A stretch of 64,000 nt of DNA from Mycoplasmataceae bacterium. Lineage in GTDB: Bacteria > Bacillota_I > Bacilli_A > Mycoplasmatales > Mycoplasmoidaceae. The DNA lies in contig JAHHTH010000001.1 in NCBI GenBank assembly GCA_020024755.1, positions 310,001-374,000 of the forward strand. Direction: 5' to 3'. Both the position numbers and the translations under genes were made by a program. Under the pieces are notes generated by a model. That model did not search any database, was not told the DNA's origin, and was given only the letters and a program-made list of their open reading frames with translations. Of this stretch, positions 1 through 8,923 are shown piece after piece (position 1 is the stretch's first letter; each line of letters starts with the position of its first letter).

Positions 1-2560
1 TTTTGTTATCAATTGAGTTTGGTACTAAATCAAATGCAACGTCTTCAATTTTAATATCATTTCTAGTCACACCTGTCGGTAGATTTTGAACATTTTCCTT
101 TACAAGCTTTAAGACTTGTTCATTTACTATATCTTTGTTTTTATTAATGTCTATTGCATAAATTGTATCCACATTACTTAAGAAATAAGTTTGTGTAGTA
201 GATAAAGTAGTATTTAAACCATCTGTCTTAAAACCTTTAATAATGAATTCTTGATTTTGAATAGAGTTTCCATTATATAAGTTCTTAAGTGTACAAGTAA
301 ATCTAATTTCACTTGGATTAGAAGTAACTCATCCTTTATTAACTTGTACATTGGTTGTATTAAATACATATCCGTCAGGCAAATAGTTAAATAGTGTTGC
401 TTTATTAGTATCAAGTTGTTGAATTAATCATTCATCTGTAATTTGTGGATCAACATTTGGCCAGCTTGTACTTTCTGGTGGAACATTCATTACATTTGAT
501 TTGATTGAAGTAGTAATTTCTTTAAAACCTGTTAGTTTAAAATTTTCAAATGGTTTAACTGGTGAACTAACTAGTCTATGAGTTGAATCAACATATTTAC
601 TTAAATTGATTGTAAAAGTTTTAGTTCTATCTGTTAAATTATCCTTAACAGCAGTTACTTGAATATCTGATGGTTTAATTTCGAGAGGAATATCTCTAAA
701 AATTGTTGTTCTATTTTCGTAAACATATTGAGCTAATTGCGCATCAGACACTTGATCTGGCATTAGTTTTGCAAATTCAGCATTAACTGGTTGTTCAATT
801 GATGCTAGAGTTGTTTCTCATTTATGGAATCCACTAAAAATAATTCTTTCTGGAGATGTGTATGAAGCAATATTACCTTGATTATTAAAACCACTAGTTA
901 AAACCATCTTAGCACTTAGTCCACCACCATAAATTAAATTCTTATCTGTAAAATCAAAATCAGTAAATGAATAATCTGTACCTTCTTGATATTGAGAAAA
1001 TATTTTTTTAACTGTAGCTGCATCAACTATTGTCTTTAACTTTTCAGTAGTTTGATATTCATTTGCATACAATGCAGTTATCCCATCCATTAAGACTTTA
1101 TTATTCTTAACAAATGTAGCATAGTTAAAACCACCACTATAACTGTTATAAGATGTATTAATTTGTCATGTTCTATCAGTCTTGGTAATTGATATAACAC
1201 CTCTAAAGGCACTAATTGGAGTTTGAATATTATTTTCAGTTATTATAGTTTGCAATTGGTTATAAACATTTATCTTGTTTGAATTGGAATTAGTACCACT
1301 ATAAGAGAAATTACTTGCATTTAAGTTTGATGGAATTTCTTCTGTAGGATTAATAACAAGAATACTATGATTGTATGCTTGTGAAGATAGCATTGCTTCA
1401 TCAGTTCTTAAATAATACTTTCCATCTGCAATACTTCCATTTGCATTTAAGTTTATATCTGGACCATTAGTTGTATCATTTAATGGAACAACCTTTTGTT
1501 GAATACTGTTATCATTTAATTTCAAAAATATACTAAAAGCACTAGTATCTTTTGTTGGAATAAGCCCATATAATTTTACATAATCCTTGTTTCCTGAAGC
1601 ATTTCTTTCATATACTTTTGAAGGTATTACATTATAGTTTCAGAAATTTGATTTAAGGTATTGATCATTTGCTACGCTATTAGTACTTAATTCACCTACA
1701 GGAAATTGAGATGTCAAATCAATATCTTGTAATAATGAATCATTTAAAAACATTCTTAATCTAATTGGTGCAGCATCTGCATCTGTTGTTGGAGTTGATG
1801 CATACAAAATTGCATAAACATTTCCATCTGTAGTGTAACACGGTTGCATTGAAAGAATACTATATGACTTTGTACCATATTCAGTATCATTCATTGTCAA
1901 CGGATTTGCATTTTTCTTAGAACCATTTTCATTGAATTCAATTTCTTTTGCCTTAGAGAATTTTGTAGTTTGATCAGATTGACTAGATCTTGACATAAAT
2001 AAATATTTGCTAAATGAACTTGTAGTCCCAGTTCCTTTAAACAAATCATAGTAAGGTAATTCTTCTTCAGTTAAACCTGTAGTATTTTCTCCATATACAG
2101 TATTTCCATCACTAACTTTAATTGATTCAAAATTTAATTGCCCTGTAGTTGATATAGGTGCATATAAAACAACGATATATGGTGTTGCAGTATCATTGTA
2201 GTAAATTCTATTAACAAATCTAACTTTTTTAGATCATCTAACTGAGTTATCTTTTTCTAGACATACTAATAATTTTTCACCGCCAAATTCTGCAACACAA
2301 ATAGTTTCATTTACCCCAGAAATAAATGGTTGAGAAACATCAATTGTATATCCTGTTGGTAATGCTACTGAGTTATCATTTTGCACAATAAAATCATTTG
2401 CAGTTGGTGTCACTGCTTTTGTATCTGCTTGTTTATTAGCAATTGTTTGCGAACTAAAAGGAATTGATAGAGCTGTAGTGCATACAGATGTTGTTGCACT
2501 CACAATCCCAATACCAATTAGTGAAGAATATAGAATTTTACTTCTATTTTTTCTCATCAA
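1..2560 (-). CDS. Large surface protein with Lipoprotein_17-like domains (3' end outside window)
   Basis: At least 853 residues are visible and the frame is still open at the window edge, so the C-terminus is missing. The N-terminus (MMRKNRSKILYSSLIGIGIV) is a basic stretch plus hydrophobic segment typical of a signal peptide. A Cys follows at about residue 27 but the residues before it (TTSV) are a poor lipobox, so I favour a secreted or type I membrane protein over a lipoprotein. Two later segments, near 500-720, contain a beta-rich pattern ending in LTGFKEI and IIKGFKT, which resembles the mycoplasma lipoprotein-associated type 17 domain; that assignment is from memory of the pattern. The protein is rich in Ser, Thr and Asn. 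A GGTG ribosome-binding sequence lies about 8 nt before the ATG. Function unknown; adhesion or antigenic surface display is a guess. Confidence 0.75.
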
Positions 2561-2734
2561 TTACACCTAACAATAATCCCTCTATCCTATATATATTTAT
2601 ATAAATAGGGTACCTTTAAATTTTACCATAATTGTCAAGAGATTAAAAATAAGTCAATTTTTAAATCCATTTTTATGCGTCAAATATAGTTCATAAATGA
2701 TAAAATTGTTGCTCTTTCATATAATGAAATAGTA

Positions 2735-2770
2735 TTAAAAATACCTAGGAAATTATCCCAGGTATTTTTA
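2735..2770 (-). terminator. Rho-independent terminator of clpB
   Basis: An inverted repeat with arms AAAAATACCT and AGGTATTTTT and a short loop begins about 30 nt after the clpB stop. On the minus strand the 3' arm ends in a run of T. Confidence 0.75.
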
Positions 2771-2800
2771 AATATTAATGGTTTAAATCAATCGTTTTAA

Positions 2801-4948
2801 TTAGATTTTATTTGTAAAATTAGATGATTCTTTTACAATAACAATTTCTTTCTTTTCTTTGTTGTAATCCATCTTGTATGCATTGTTTTTCTTTAATGTA
2901 TTAGAAATAATCAATGTAGCTAATTTATTTTCAATGTGTGATTGAATATATCTTCTTAATGGTCTAGCTCCAAATGCTGGATCAAAACCTGCAGTCATAA
3001 TTTGTTCTTTTAACGCATCAGTGAATGTAATTTTTATTTCTTTTTCTAATAAACGTTTAGATAATTGATCTAAGAATTTTGTAATGATATTAATTACAAC
3101 TTTATCAGATAATGGGTTGAATACAATTACATCATCAATTCTATTAACAAATTCTGGTTTTAATGCTTGTTTTAATTCTTCAATAGCTTCTTGTTTTTTA
3201 CCATCAAGAATTGCTTGAGCTCCAATATTTGAAGTCATAATAATAATTGTGTTTTTGAAATTGATTTGTCTACCTTGAGAGTCTTTAATTTGACCATCAT
3301 CTAAAACTTGAAGTAATACATTTAATACATCAGGGTGAGCTTTTTCAATTTCATCTAATAAAACTACACAATATGGTTTTCTTCTTACAGCTTCTGAAAG
3401 TGCACCTGCTTGTTCGTATCCTACATATCCTGGAGGGGCACCTACCATCTTAGATACACTGTGCTTTTCCATATATTCACTCATATCTAAACGTACCATT
3501 GCTTTTTCTGAGTTAAATAAACTACGAGCTAATGTTTTAGCAACTTCAGTTTTACCAACCCCAGTTGGTCCAAGGAACATAAATGATCCAATAGGTTTGT
3601 TAGGGTCATTAATACCAGCTCTAGATCTTAGGATAGCATTTGAAATTTTCTTTAATGTTTCATCTTGTCCTGCTACTGATTGAGCTAGTTCGTTTGGAAG
3701 ATTCAATAATTTGTCTTTTTCATCTTCGATAATTTTATTAATTGGAATACCTGTAGTTTTTGAAATTACTTCACCAACTTCAACTGCAGTTACTGAGTCT
3801 CTAACTAATCCTTTTGTTTGAATAGTTTCTTCTAAACGTTTTAGTTCTTTTTCTAATGCTGGAATAGTAACATAAAGTAATTTAGAAGCTTTAGCAAATT
3901 CACCTTGGATTTGGAACTTTTCAATTTGTTGTCTTGAAGCTTCAATTTCTTCTTTTAATTTAATCTTCTTATTTAGTTCTTTCTTTTCGCTTGCTCATTC
4001 TTCATTTAGTTCTTTTTCTTTTTGTTTCATTTTAGCTAATTTAGCATTAGCTTCTTCTAAACGTTTAGCTGATTTAGTATCTTCTTCTTTTTCAAGTGCA
4101 GCTCTTTCAGTTTCAATATGCATAATTTGTCTTCTTACACTATCAAGTTCAGAAGGTAATGAGTGCATTTCAGTTTGTACCTTTGCTGCTGCTTCATCAA
4201 TCAAGTCAATCGCTTTATCAGGTAAGAATCTATCTGGAATATATCTATCACTTAAATCTACTGCTGCTACTAAAGCATCATCGTGGATCTTTACTTGGTG
4301 GTAAAGTTCTCATTTTTCTTTTAGACCTCTCATAATAGTAAGAGCTTCTTGCTTTGTAGGTTCACTAACAGTAATCTTAGACATACGACGTTCTAAGGCT
4401 GAATCTTTTTCAATATATTGTCTATATTCATCTAATGTTGTTGCACCAATAATTTTAACTTCACCTCTTGCCATCATTGGTTTTAAGATGTTAGCTGCAT
4501 CCATAGCACTACCACCACCAGATTTACCTGCACCAACAATTTGGTGGAATTCATCAATGAATAATATGATTCTTCCATCAGAATCTTTTACTTGTTTAAT
4601 TACATCATGAAGTCTTTGTTCAAATTGTCCTTGGTAGCTAGCACCTGAAATTAAAGATGATAATGATAATTCTCATATAACCTTATCTTGTAAATTATCT
4701 GGTACATCCTTAGCTACAATTCTTTGGGTTAAACCTTCAACAATGGCAGTTTTACCAACACCAGGTTCACCAATTAGAATTGGATTATTCTTTGTTTTAC
4801 GTGAAATTACTTCTATAATTCTTCTAATTTCACCTTCCCGTCCAATAATAGGATCTATCTTCCCATTAATAACATCTTCATTTAGGTTTCTACCAAATTG
4901 TTCCAGTGCACTTGGAGCACCTGGACCACTATTTTGTTTAAATTCCAT
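2801..4948 (-). CDS. clpB: ClpB disaggregase, short mycoplasma form
   Basis: 715 residues, matching the length of ClpB in M. pneumoniae and M. genitalium, which lack the usual N-terminal substrate domain. ClpB is a hexameric AAA+ disaggregase that works with DnaK to rescue aggregated protein. Walker A of the first AAA+ module is GEPGVGKT at about residues 60-67; a charged coiled-coil middle domain spans about 240-415; the second module has GPTGVGKT at about 460-467, followed by the pore-loop GYVG and [12 protein letters not shown]alker B. The gene reads through five TGA codons as Trp. The start is fixed by a strong GGAGGT a few bases upstream. A CIRCE-like operator lies in the divergent intergenic region, suggesting HrcA heat-shock control. 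Confidence 0.97.
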
Positions 4949-5004
4949 AATATCTACCTCCTCAATTTATTGTTATATATATTATATACTCCAATTCGTA
5001 AAAA

Positions 5005-5031
5005 TTAGCAGACTTTTTAATTTATTGCTAA
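5005..5031. promoter_or_regulatory. CIRCE-like HrcA operator upstream of clpB
   Basis: TTAGCAGAC, exactly nine bases, then TATTGCTAA. The CIRCE consensus is TTAGCACTC-N9-GAGTGCTAA, so 14 of 18 positions match, with the correct spacing and both outer TTAGCA/TGCTAA blocks perfect. It lies about 57 nt before the clpB start and about 60 nt before the divergent gene at 5093. CIRCE at clpB is known from several mycoplasmas. Confidence 0.7.
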
Positions 5032-5062
5032 TATTTATCTTTAATTTAACCCGAAAATGAAG

Positions 5063-5068
5063 TATAAT
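5063..5068 (+). promoter_or_regulatory. Candidate -10 box for the gene at 5093
   Basis: TATAAT lies 24 nt before the ATG at 5093, leaving room for a short leader that contains the ribosome-binding sequence AGAGGAA. No convincing -35 is seen, as is common in mycoplasmas. In A+T-rich DNA such a match is weak evidence alone. Confidence 0.4.
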
Positions 5069-5092
5069 AATTAAGTATAGAAAAGAGGAACT

Positions 5093-5836
5093 ATGAGTAT
5101 AAGTGATAAAATCGGTACACATATTATTGAAGTAATCGCAAAAGCTCCAGATTACGATTTAATCGAAAGATTACATGCAAAAAGAGCTCCATTAACTCCA
5201 GATTTATTTCCATACTATGCTGGTACATTAGAAGATGACTATGGTTATTACGATGAAAACGGATTCTATATTGAAGGCGAACCTTACTATGATGAAGAAG
5301 TGTTAGCCGAAGATGAAATGAGTGACTATGATGAAGTTTATAAAGATGAACTTGAAGCATTAAATCACCCTTCATTTGAAGATATTGAAAAGATCAGTAA
5401 ACTTGTTGATGAAACAGAAGGTAATAAAGAAGACCTTCAATCTAAGTTAAATGATTTAGATAAAGAACATGATGATGTTCACGTTGCTAAATTCAACGAT
5501 GTTTCTGCAGAAGAAAAGAAAGATGTAGCACCTACTATTTCAATTACTGAACCTGTAAAGGAAGAAGTTAAGGAAGAAGTAGTAGAAGTTAAACCAACTC
5601 CTGCACCTGTGCCACCAGTACCACCTGTAGCTCCTGCTCCAGTTAATGCAGCACCAGCGCCAGCACCTGTTCCACCAGTGCCTCCAGTGCCACCTGTTTC
5701 TATTACACCTCAAGAAGTTGAAGAAAACTCAGTAAGTTATGCAGCTAAGTTCCAAACTGAAGCTAAATCAAAAACTGAATACTATTCTGAAGTTCTAGAA
5801 GTTGAAGATCCTACATTCAACAAGGAATCTGAATAA
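5093..5836 (+). CDS. Acidic, proline-rich protein of unknown function
   Basis: 247 residues with no TGA codon. Residues 1-60 contain a short possibly folded segment (MSISDKIGTHIIEVIAKAPD). Residues 60-160 are very acidic and Tyr-rich (repeated DY, YYDE). About 165-210 is a low-complexity Pro/Ala/Val tract with repeated PVPPV. No signal peptide or membrane segment is present, so it is probably cytosolic. Acidic plus Pro-rich layouts are typical of attachment-organelle and cytoskeletal proteins in the M. pneumoniae group, but I see no family signature, so this is only a suggestion. It is divergent from clpB across the CIRCE-like site and ends in its own terminator, so it is probably monocistronic. 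Confidence 0.8.
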   Translation: MSISDKIGTHIIEVIAKAPDYDLIERLHAKRAPLTPDLFPYYAGTLEDDYGYYDENGFYIEGEPYYDEEVLAEDEMSDYDEVYKDELEALNHPSFEDIEKISKLVDETEGNKEDLQSKLNDLDKEHDDVHVAKFNDVSAEEKKDVAPTISITEPVKEEVKEEVVEVKPTPAPVPPVPPVAPAPVNAAPAPAPVPPVPPVPPVSITPQEVEENSVSYAAKFQTEAKSKTEYYSEVLEVEDPTFNKESE

Positions 5837-5856
5837 GAATCTTAATCTAATACCAA

Positions 5857-5884
5857 TAAAAATAGGCATGCGTGCCTATTTTTA
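5857..5884 (+). terminator. Terminator after the acidic Pro-rich gene
   Basis: A perfect 12-bp inverted repeat (TAAAAATAGGCA / TGCCTATTTTTA) around a TGCG loop begins 20 nt after the stop, with a T-rich right arm. It could act in both directions. Confidence 0.85.
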
Positions 5885-6120
5885 TTTGCTATACCTATAG
5901 ACTATCTACTATTAAAAACAAAAATGCAGCAATTACTGCTTTAATAATTGCTACACTATAAATGAAATTTTATACTCAAGAAAAACACATTAATGTGTGT
6001 CCAGGTTTAAATGCGGTAAATAATTGTATTAATATATCATTCAAGGGTTTTTAATTCTTAGTTATTTGTGATTTTCGTTATTTAAATCAAATAATAGGCC
6101 TTATTGCATATTATTTATTA

Positions 6121-6485
6121 ATAAATCAAATTAAAGGTAATGCTATACTAGAACAACAATCTAAGATTACTTCAGTACTTGAACAACAAATCAAAGATGC
6201 CATTATGAACGGCACTGAAGTAACAGTAGAACAAAATGGAGACAAATAACAAATTACAGTGTTACAACAAACCTACAAGCAGTTAATGCACTATTAAAGG
6301 ATAATGGTATTACTCCATTCTCAGTAAATGAATTAACATCATACTCTAACCCTGTTCCAGTAGTGGATAAAGGCGAAGTTGAATGATGAATTATTCTATT
6401 AGCTGTATTAGGTGGACTATTAGTAATCGGATCTGTTATTACTCTAATAGTTTATAAGAGAAAGAATAGAAGATTTAAATATTAA
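6121..6485 (+). pseudogene. Remnant of a type I surface-protein gene (3' end)
   Basis: No intact gene occupies 5885-6596. One frame reads LEQQSKITSVLEQQIKDAIM and stops at TAA 6247-6249. Another frame then reads NYSVTTNLQAVNALLKDNG and continues into a C-terminal membrane helix (WWIILLAVLGGLLVIGSVIT) with a basic tail (YKRKNRRFKY) and stop at 6485. A helix plus short Lys/Arg tail is also how the surface protein at 20097-21125 ends, so this looks like the frameshifted 3' end of a similar gene. No start codon or ribosome-binding site is found for either part. The 235 bases before it (5885-6120) hold nothing I can recognise. Confidence 0.6.
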
Positions 6486-6518
6486 TTACTACTAATCTAA
6501 TCAAACCTAATTAACATT

Positions 6519-6560
6519 AAGGTCTAGGTACTATTTTAATGATAGTACTTAGACTTTTTT
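6519..6560 (+). terminator. Terminator after the surface-protein remnant
   Basis: Near-perfect hairpin, AAGGTCTAGGTACTAT paired with ATAGTACTTAGACTT around a short loop, followed by a T-run on the plus strand. The survival of a good terminator supports the idea that a real gene once ended at 6485. Confidence 0.8.
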
Positions 6561-6596
6561 ATTATTCTTGGATTAAATTAATACTATAATTAGGAT

Positions 6597-7031
6597 ATGA
6601 ACAAAAAATTATTAATATCAAATATCTTCTTTAGTTCGATTGCTTGAATCTGTATGATTTTTGCTTTTCTAACATTAAAGAATACCAATAAAGATTATGC
6701 AATTGCTCAAGCTGTAACTGCAATGGTTCCAGCAGTAGCAATATTGGTTATAGGTGCATTAAACCTTTACTGAGCTTTAAAAATTGCACTACCAACTAAA
6801 GCTTACTTAATTAATGGTATTATTGGTGTTGTGTATGGATCTGTTTTAATTTTAGTAACTGTGATTTGTCATGCTTGTGGTAACTCTGCACAAATCATTA
6901 CTATTATTATGGGTTCATTATCATTTGTAATGTTATGATGAAATGTATTAACATTTACAAAAGGACAAGAAAAAAACTTATTCATAAACAATCGAGTTAC
7001 AAGATTTACTAAAAGAGAAAAAACTAATTAA
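6597..7031 (+). CDS. Small four-helix membrane protein, unknown
   Basis: 144 residues with four strongly hydrophobic segments at roughly 8-28, 40-62, 70-93 and 100-122, then a basic tail (NNRVTRFTKREKTN). I do not recognise the family. Three Trp codons are TGA. Expression signals are unusual: TATAAT at 6585-6590 ends only six bases before the ATG, so transcription could start at the start codon and give a leaderless mRNA. An AGGA at 6592-6595 is too close to act as a normal ribosome-binding site. A bidirectional terminator follows directly. Confidence 0.8.
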
Positions 7032-7066
7032 TGCATTTAATTAGAGATTCAAAATAGTAAGAAAAG

Positions 7067-7092
7067 ACCTAATGCTTGACATTAGGTTTTTT
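7067..7092. terminator. Bidirectional terminator between convergent genes
   Basis: ACCTAATG, loop CTTGA, CATTAGGT, with T-run on the plus strand and TTTTC on the minus strand. It separates the 4-TM gene from the convergent leucine-rich-repeat gene, and the left arm contains the latter's stop codon. Confidence 0.8.
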
Positions 7093-8088
7093 AATATTAG
7101 TGCATGATTCTACATCACATAAATATTTAGGTTGTTCTTCACTATTAGGGTCTTGATCTAATTTAAATGAACTATGCAGTAATACTTCTTTAATTTCAGG
7201 ATTGCCTATTAATTCTATTCAAGTTAAATTAGCATAATCTGTAAAGTCAAAACTATGTGTTATTTTATTACTTCTTAAGCATATTCTTTTTAATGATTGA
7301 CTACAATTTAGTTTTACTGTTGTAATACTATTAAAATCTGCAATTATGTTAACTAAATTATGGTTATTAGTTAAATCTAATGTTTGAATGCGATTACTAG
7401 ATAATTCTAAATCTTGTAATAATTTGCAATTAGATACATCTATTTCTTCTAGATAGTTATTATCAAGTAAAATAGAAGTTAAGTTAGAACATGATTTTAA
7501 ATCTAAATGTTTGATGTTAGTTCTTTGGCAATACAAATACTCTAACTTAGAGAGTTTAGTTAAATTCAATTCATCCAATTGATATGCAAAACTAATAAAG
7601 ATTTGGCTAAGTTCTTGATTGTTAGTTAAATCTAAACTAGTTAAATCATTTTTGACTGTTCTAAGTAATTCTAGTTTAGTATTATTTGATAAATCTAATT
7701 GGGATATATTGTTATCAAATAATTTCAATTGTACTAATTGCTTATTCTTTGATACATTCAGATTTTCTAAATGATTGTATGCAACTCTTAAGCCTCATAA
7801 TTTATTACAATTACTTAAATCTAATGTTTTGATACTACACTTATAGATTTCTAGATTTTGTAATTCACTATTTGCACTAATATTTATTTCATCTAAACTT
7901 GGACATTCTAATAAATGTAATTCCTTTAATGAATTTAATGTAGATAAATCTAACTTCTTAATATTTTTGCATTTGTTAATAATTAACTGCTTAATGTTTT
8001 TCAACGGAGATAAATCAATTTGATCATCATCTAAATTTTCAAATGTGTGAGTTTCGTTTTCTTTAAAACTTAATTTCAATTCTGCCAT
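7069..8088 (-). CDS. Leucine-rich-repeat protein, probably cytosolic
   Basis: 339 residues, almost all a tandem array of 20-22-residue leucine-rich repeats of the pattern LDLSNNxxLxxLxxxxNxLT, from about residue 25 to 300. No signal peptide or membrane segment is present (it begins MAELKLSFKENETHTFEN), unlike the surface BspA or internalin types that share this repeat class. The last 40 residues are charged and hold two Cys, perhaps a cap. Such solenoids usually bind protein, but no partner is evident. GAGG precedes the ATG; the stop TAG falls inside the shared terminator. The repeats are well conserved with no frameshift, so the gene looks active. Confidence 0.88.
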
Positions 8089-8220
8089 AACATTACCTCA
8101 TTTATATGTATTATAAATCATTTAAACCGCTAAATTAAGTTAAAGAAAAACTAACAACTTTATTGTTTTTGATACTTGTAAATGTTTTAGATGTTGCATT
8201 TAAATATTAAAATTAAAATT

Positions 8221-8910
8221 TTATCTAGTACTCCCAACACTAACAAGTTCTAGTTCACCATCTGGTGTTCTGTAATATAGTCCATTGACTCAAGACAAAC
8301 TAAAACGACTACCTTCTCCACTATAAAAATCAGCAATTATAAATTCTTTTGTTTGTACATCAGTTCATGGAATAAGAGTTTCCAAATCAGCTGGTGCAGT
8401 TGATGTTAAAAGACTTTCTATATCTATAGATGCATCAACATAATTAGGTTTTGTAGAATATTCATTAATTTTATTAACTAAATCTCAATTAATATCATCA
8501 GACCCATTGATCCCTATTTTTCTAAGAATTCATGATCAACACGTTCCACTATAAAATCTAGCATTATCAACTAATCTTATGCTGTCTCCCTTTTCCATTC
8601 ATTCTTCAAAAATAGGCTGATAATCTTTGTTAAAATCACCTATTTTTTTATCGAAAACTTTATAATAAAGAGTTCAAGAAAGAAAATTATCTATATCAAT
8701 GTAACCATTATCAACCAAATTACCATATTTGAAGTCTGAATAACCAATGATATATTTTCTTAATGCATTAATATCAGGAAGTACAATTTTTCCTTTTTCT
8801 TTTATTTCTTCTCTTCATCCTTGGCCACAACTAACAACTATAGGTGAAACTACTAATGCTGTTATTGGAACAAGAGAAAGTAAACACAATGTTTTAGTTA
8901 TTTTTTTCAT
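8221..8910 (-). CDS. Lipoprotein, last gene of the ABC/surface-protein unit
   Basis: 229 residues. The N-terminus (MKKITKTLCLLSLVPITALV) leads to a good lipobox VVSC with Cys at about 28, so the mature protein should be lipid-anchored on the outer face. The rest is soluble, rich in aromatic residues and Asp, with several TGA-encoded Trp; I recognise no domain. The start lies 13 nt after the stop of the 856-residue lipoprotein gene, with a clear GGAG before ATG, so it is probably cotranscribed with the genes up to 17477. About 130 nt without a gene separates its end from the LRR gene. Confidence 0.85.
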
Positions 8911-8923
8911 TTTAAAACTCCTT

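Noticed and set aside
214..414. Minus-strand 66-codon frame inside the large surface-protein gene
   Set aside because: It is out of frame with the continuous coding frame through 1-2560 and has low-complexity hydrophobic content without a ribosome-binding site.
5885..6120. tRNA or small RNA between the terminator and the pseudogene
   Set aside because: No cloverleaf, CCA end or strong hairpin is seen; the stretch looks like decayed sequence.
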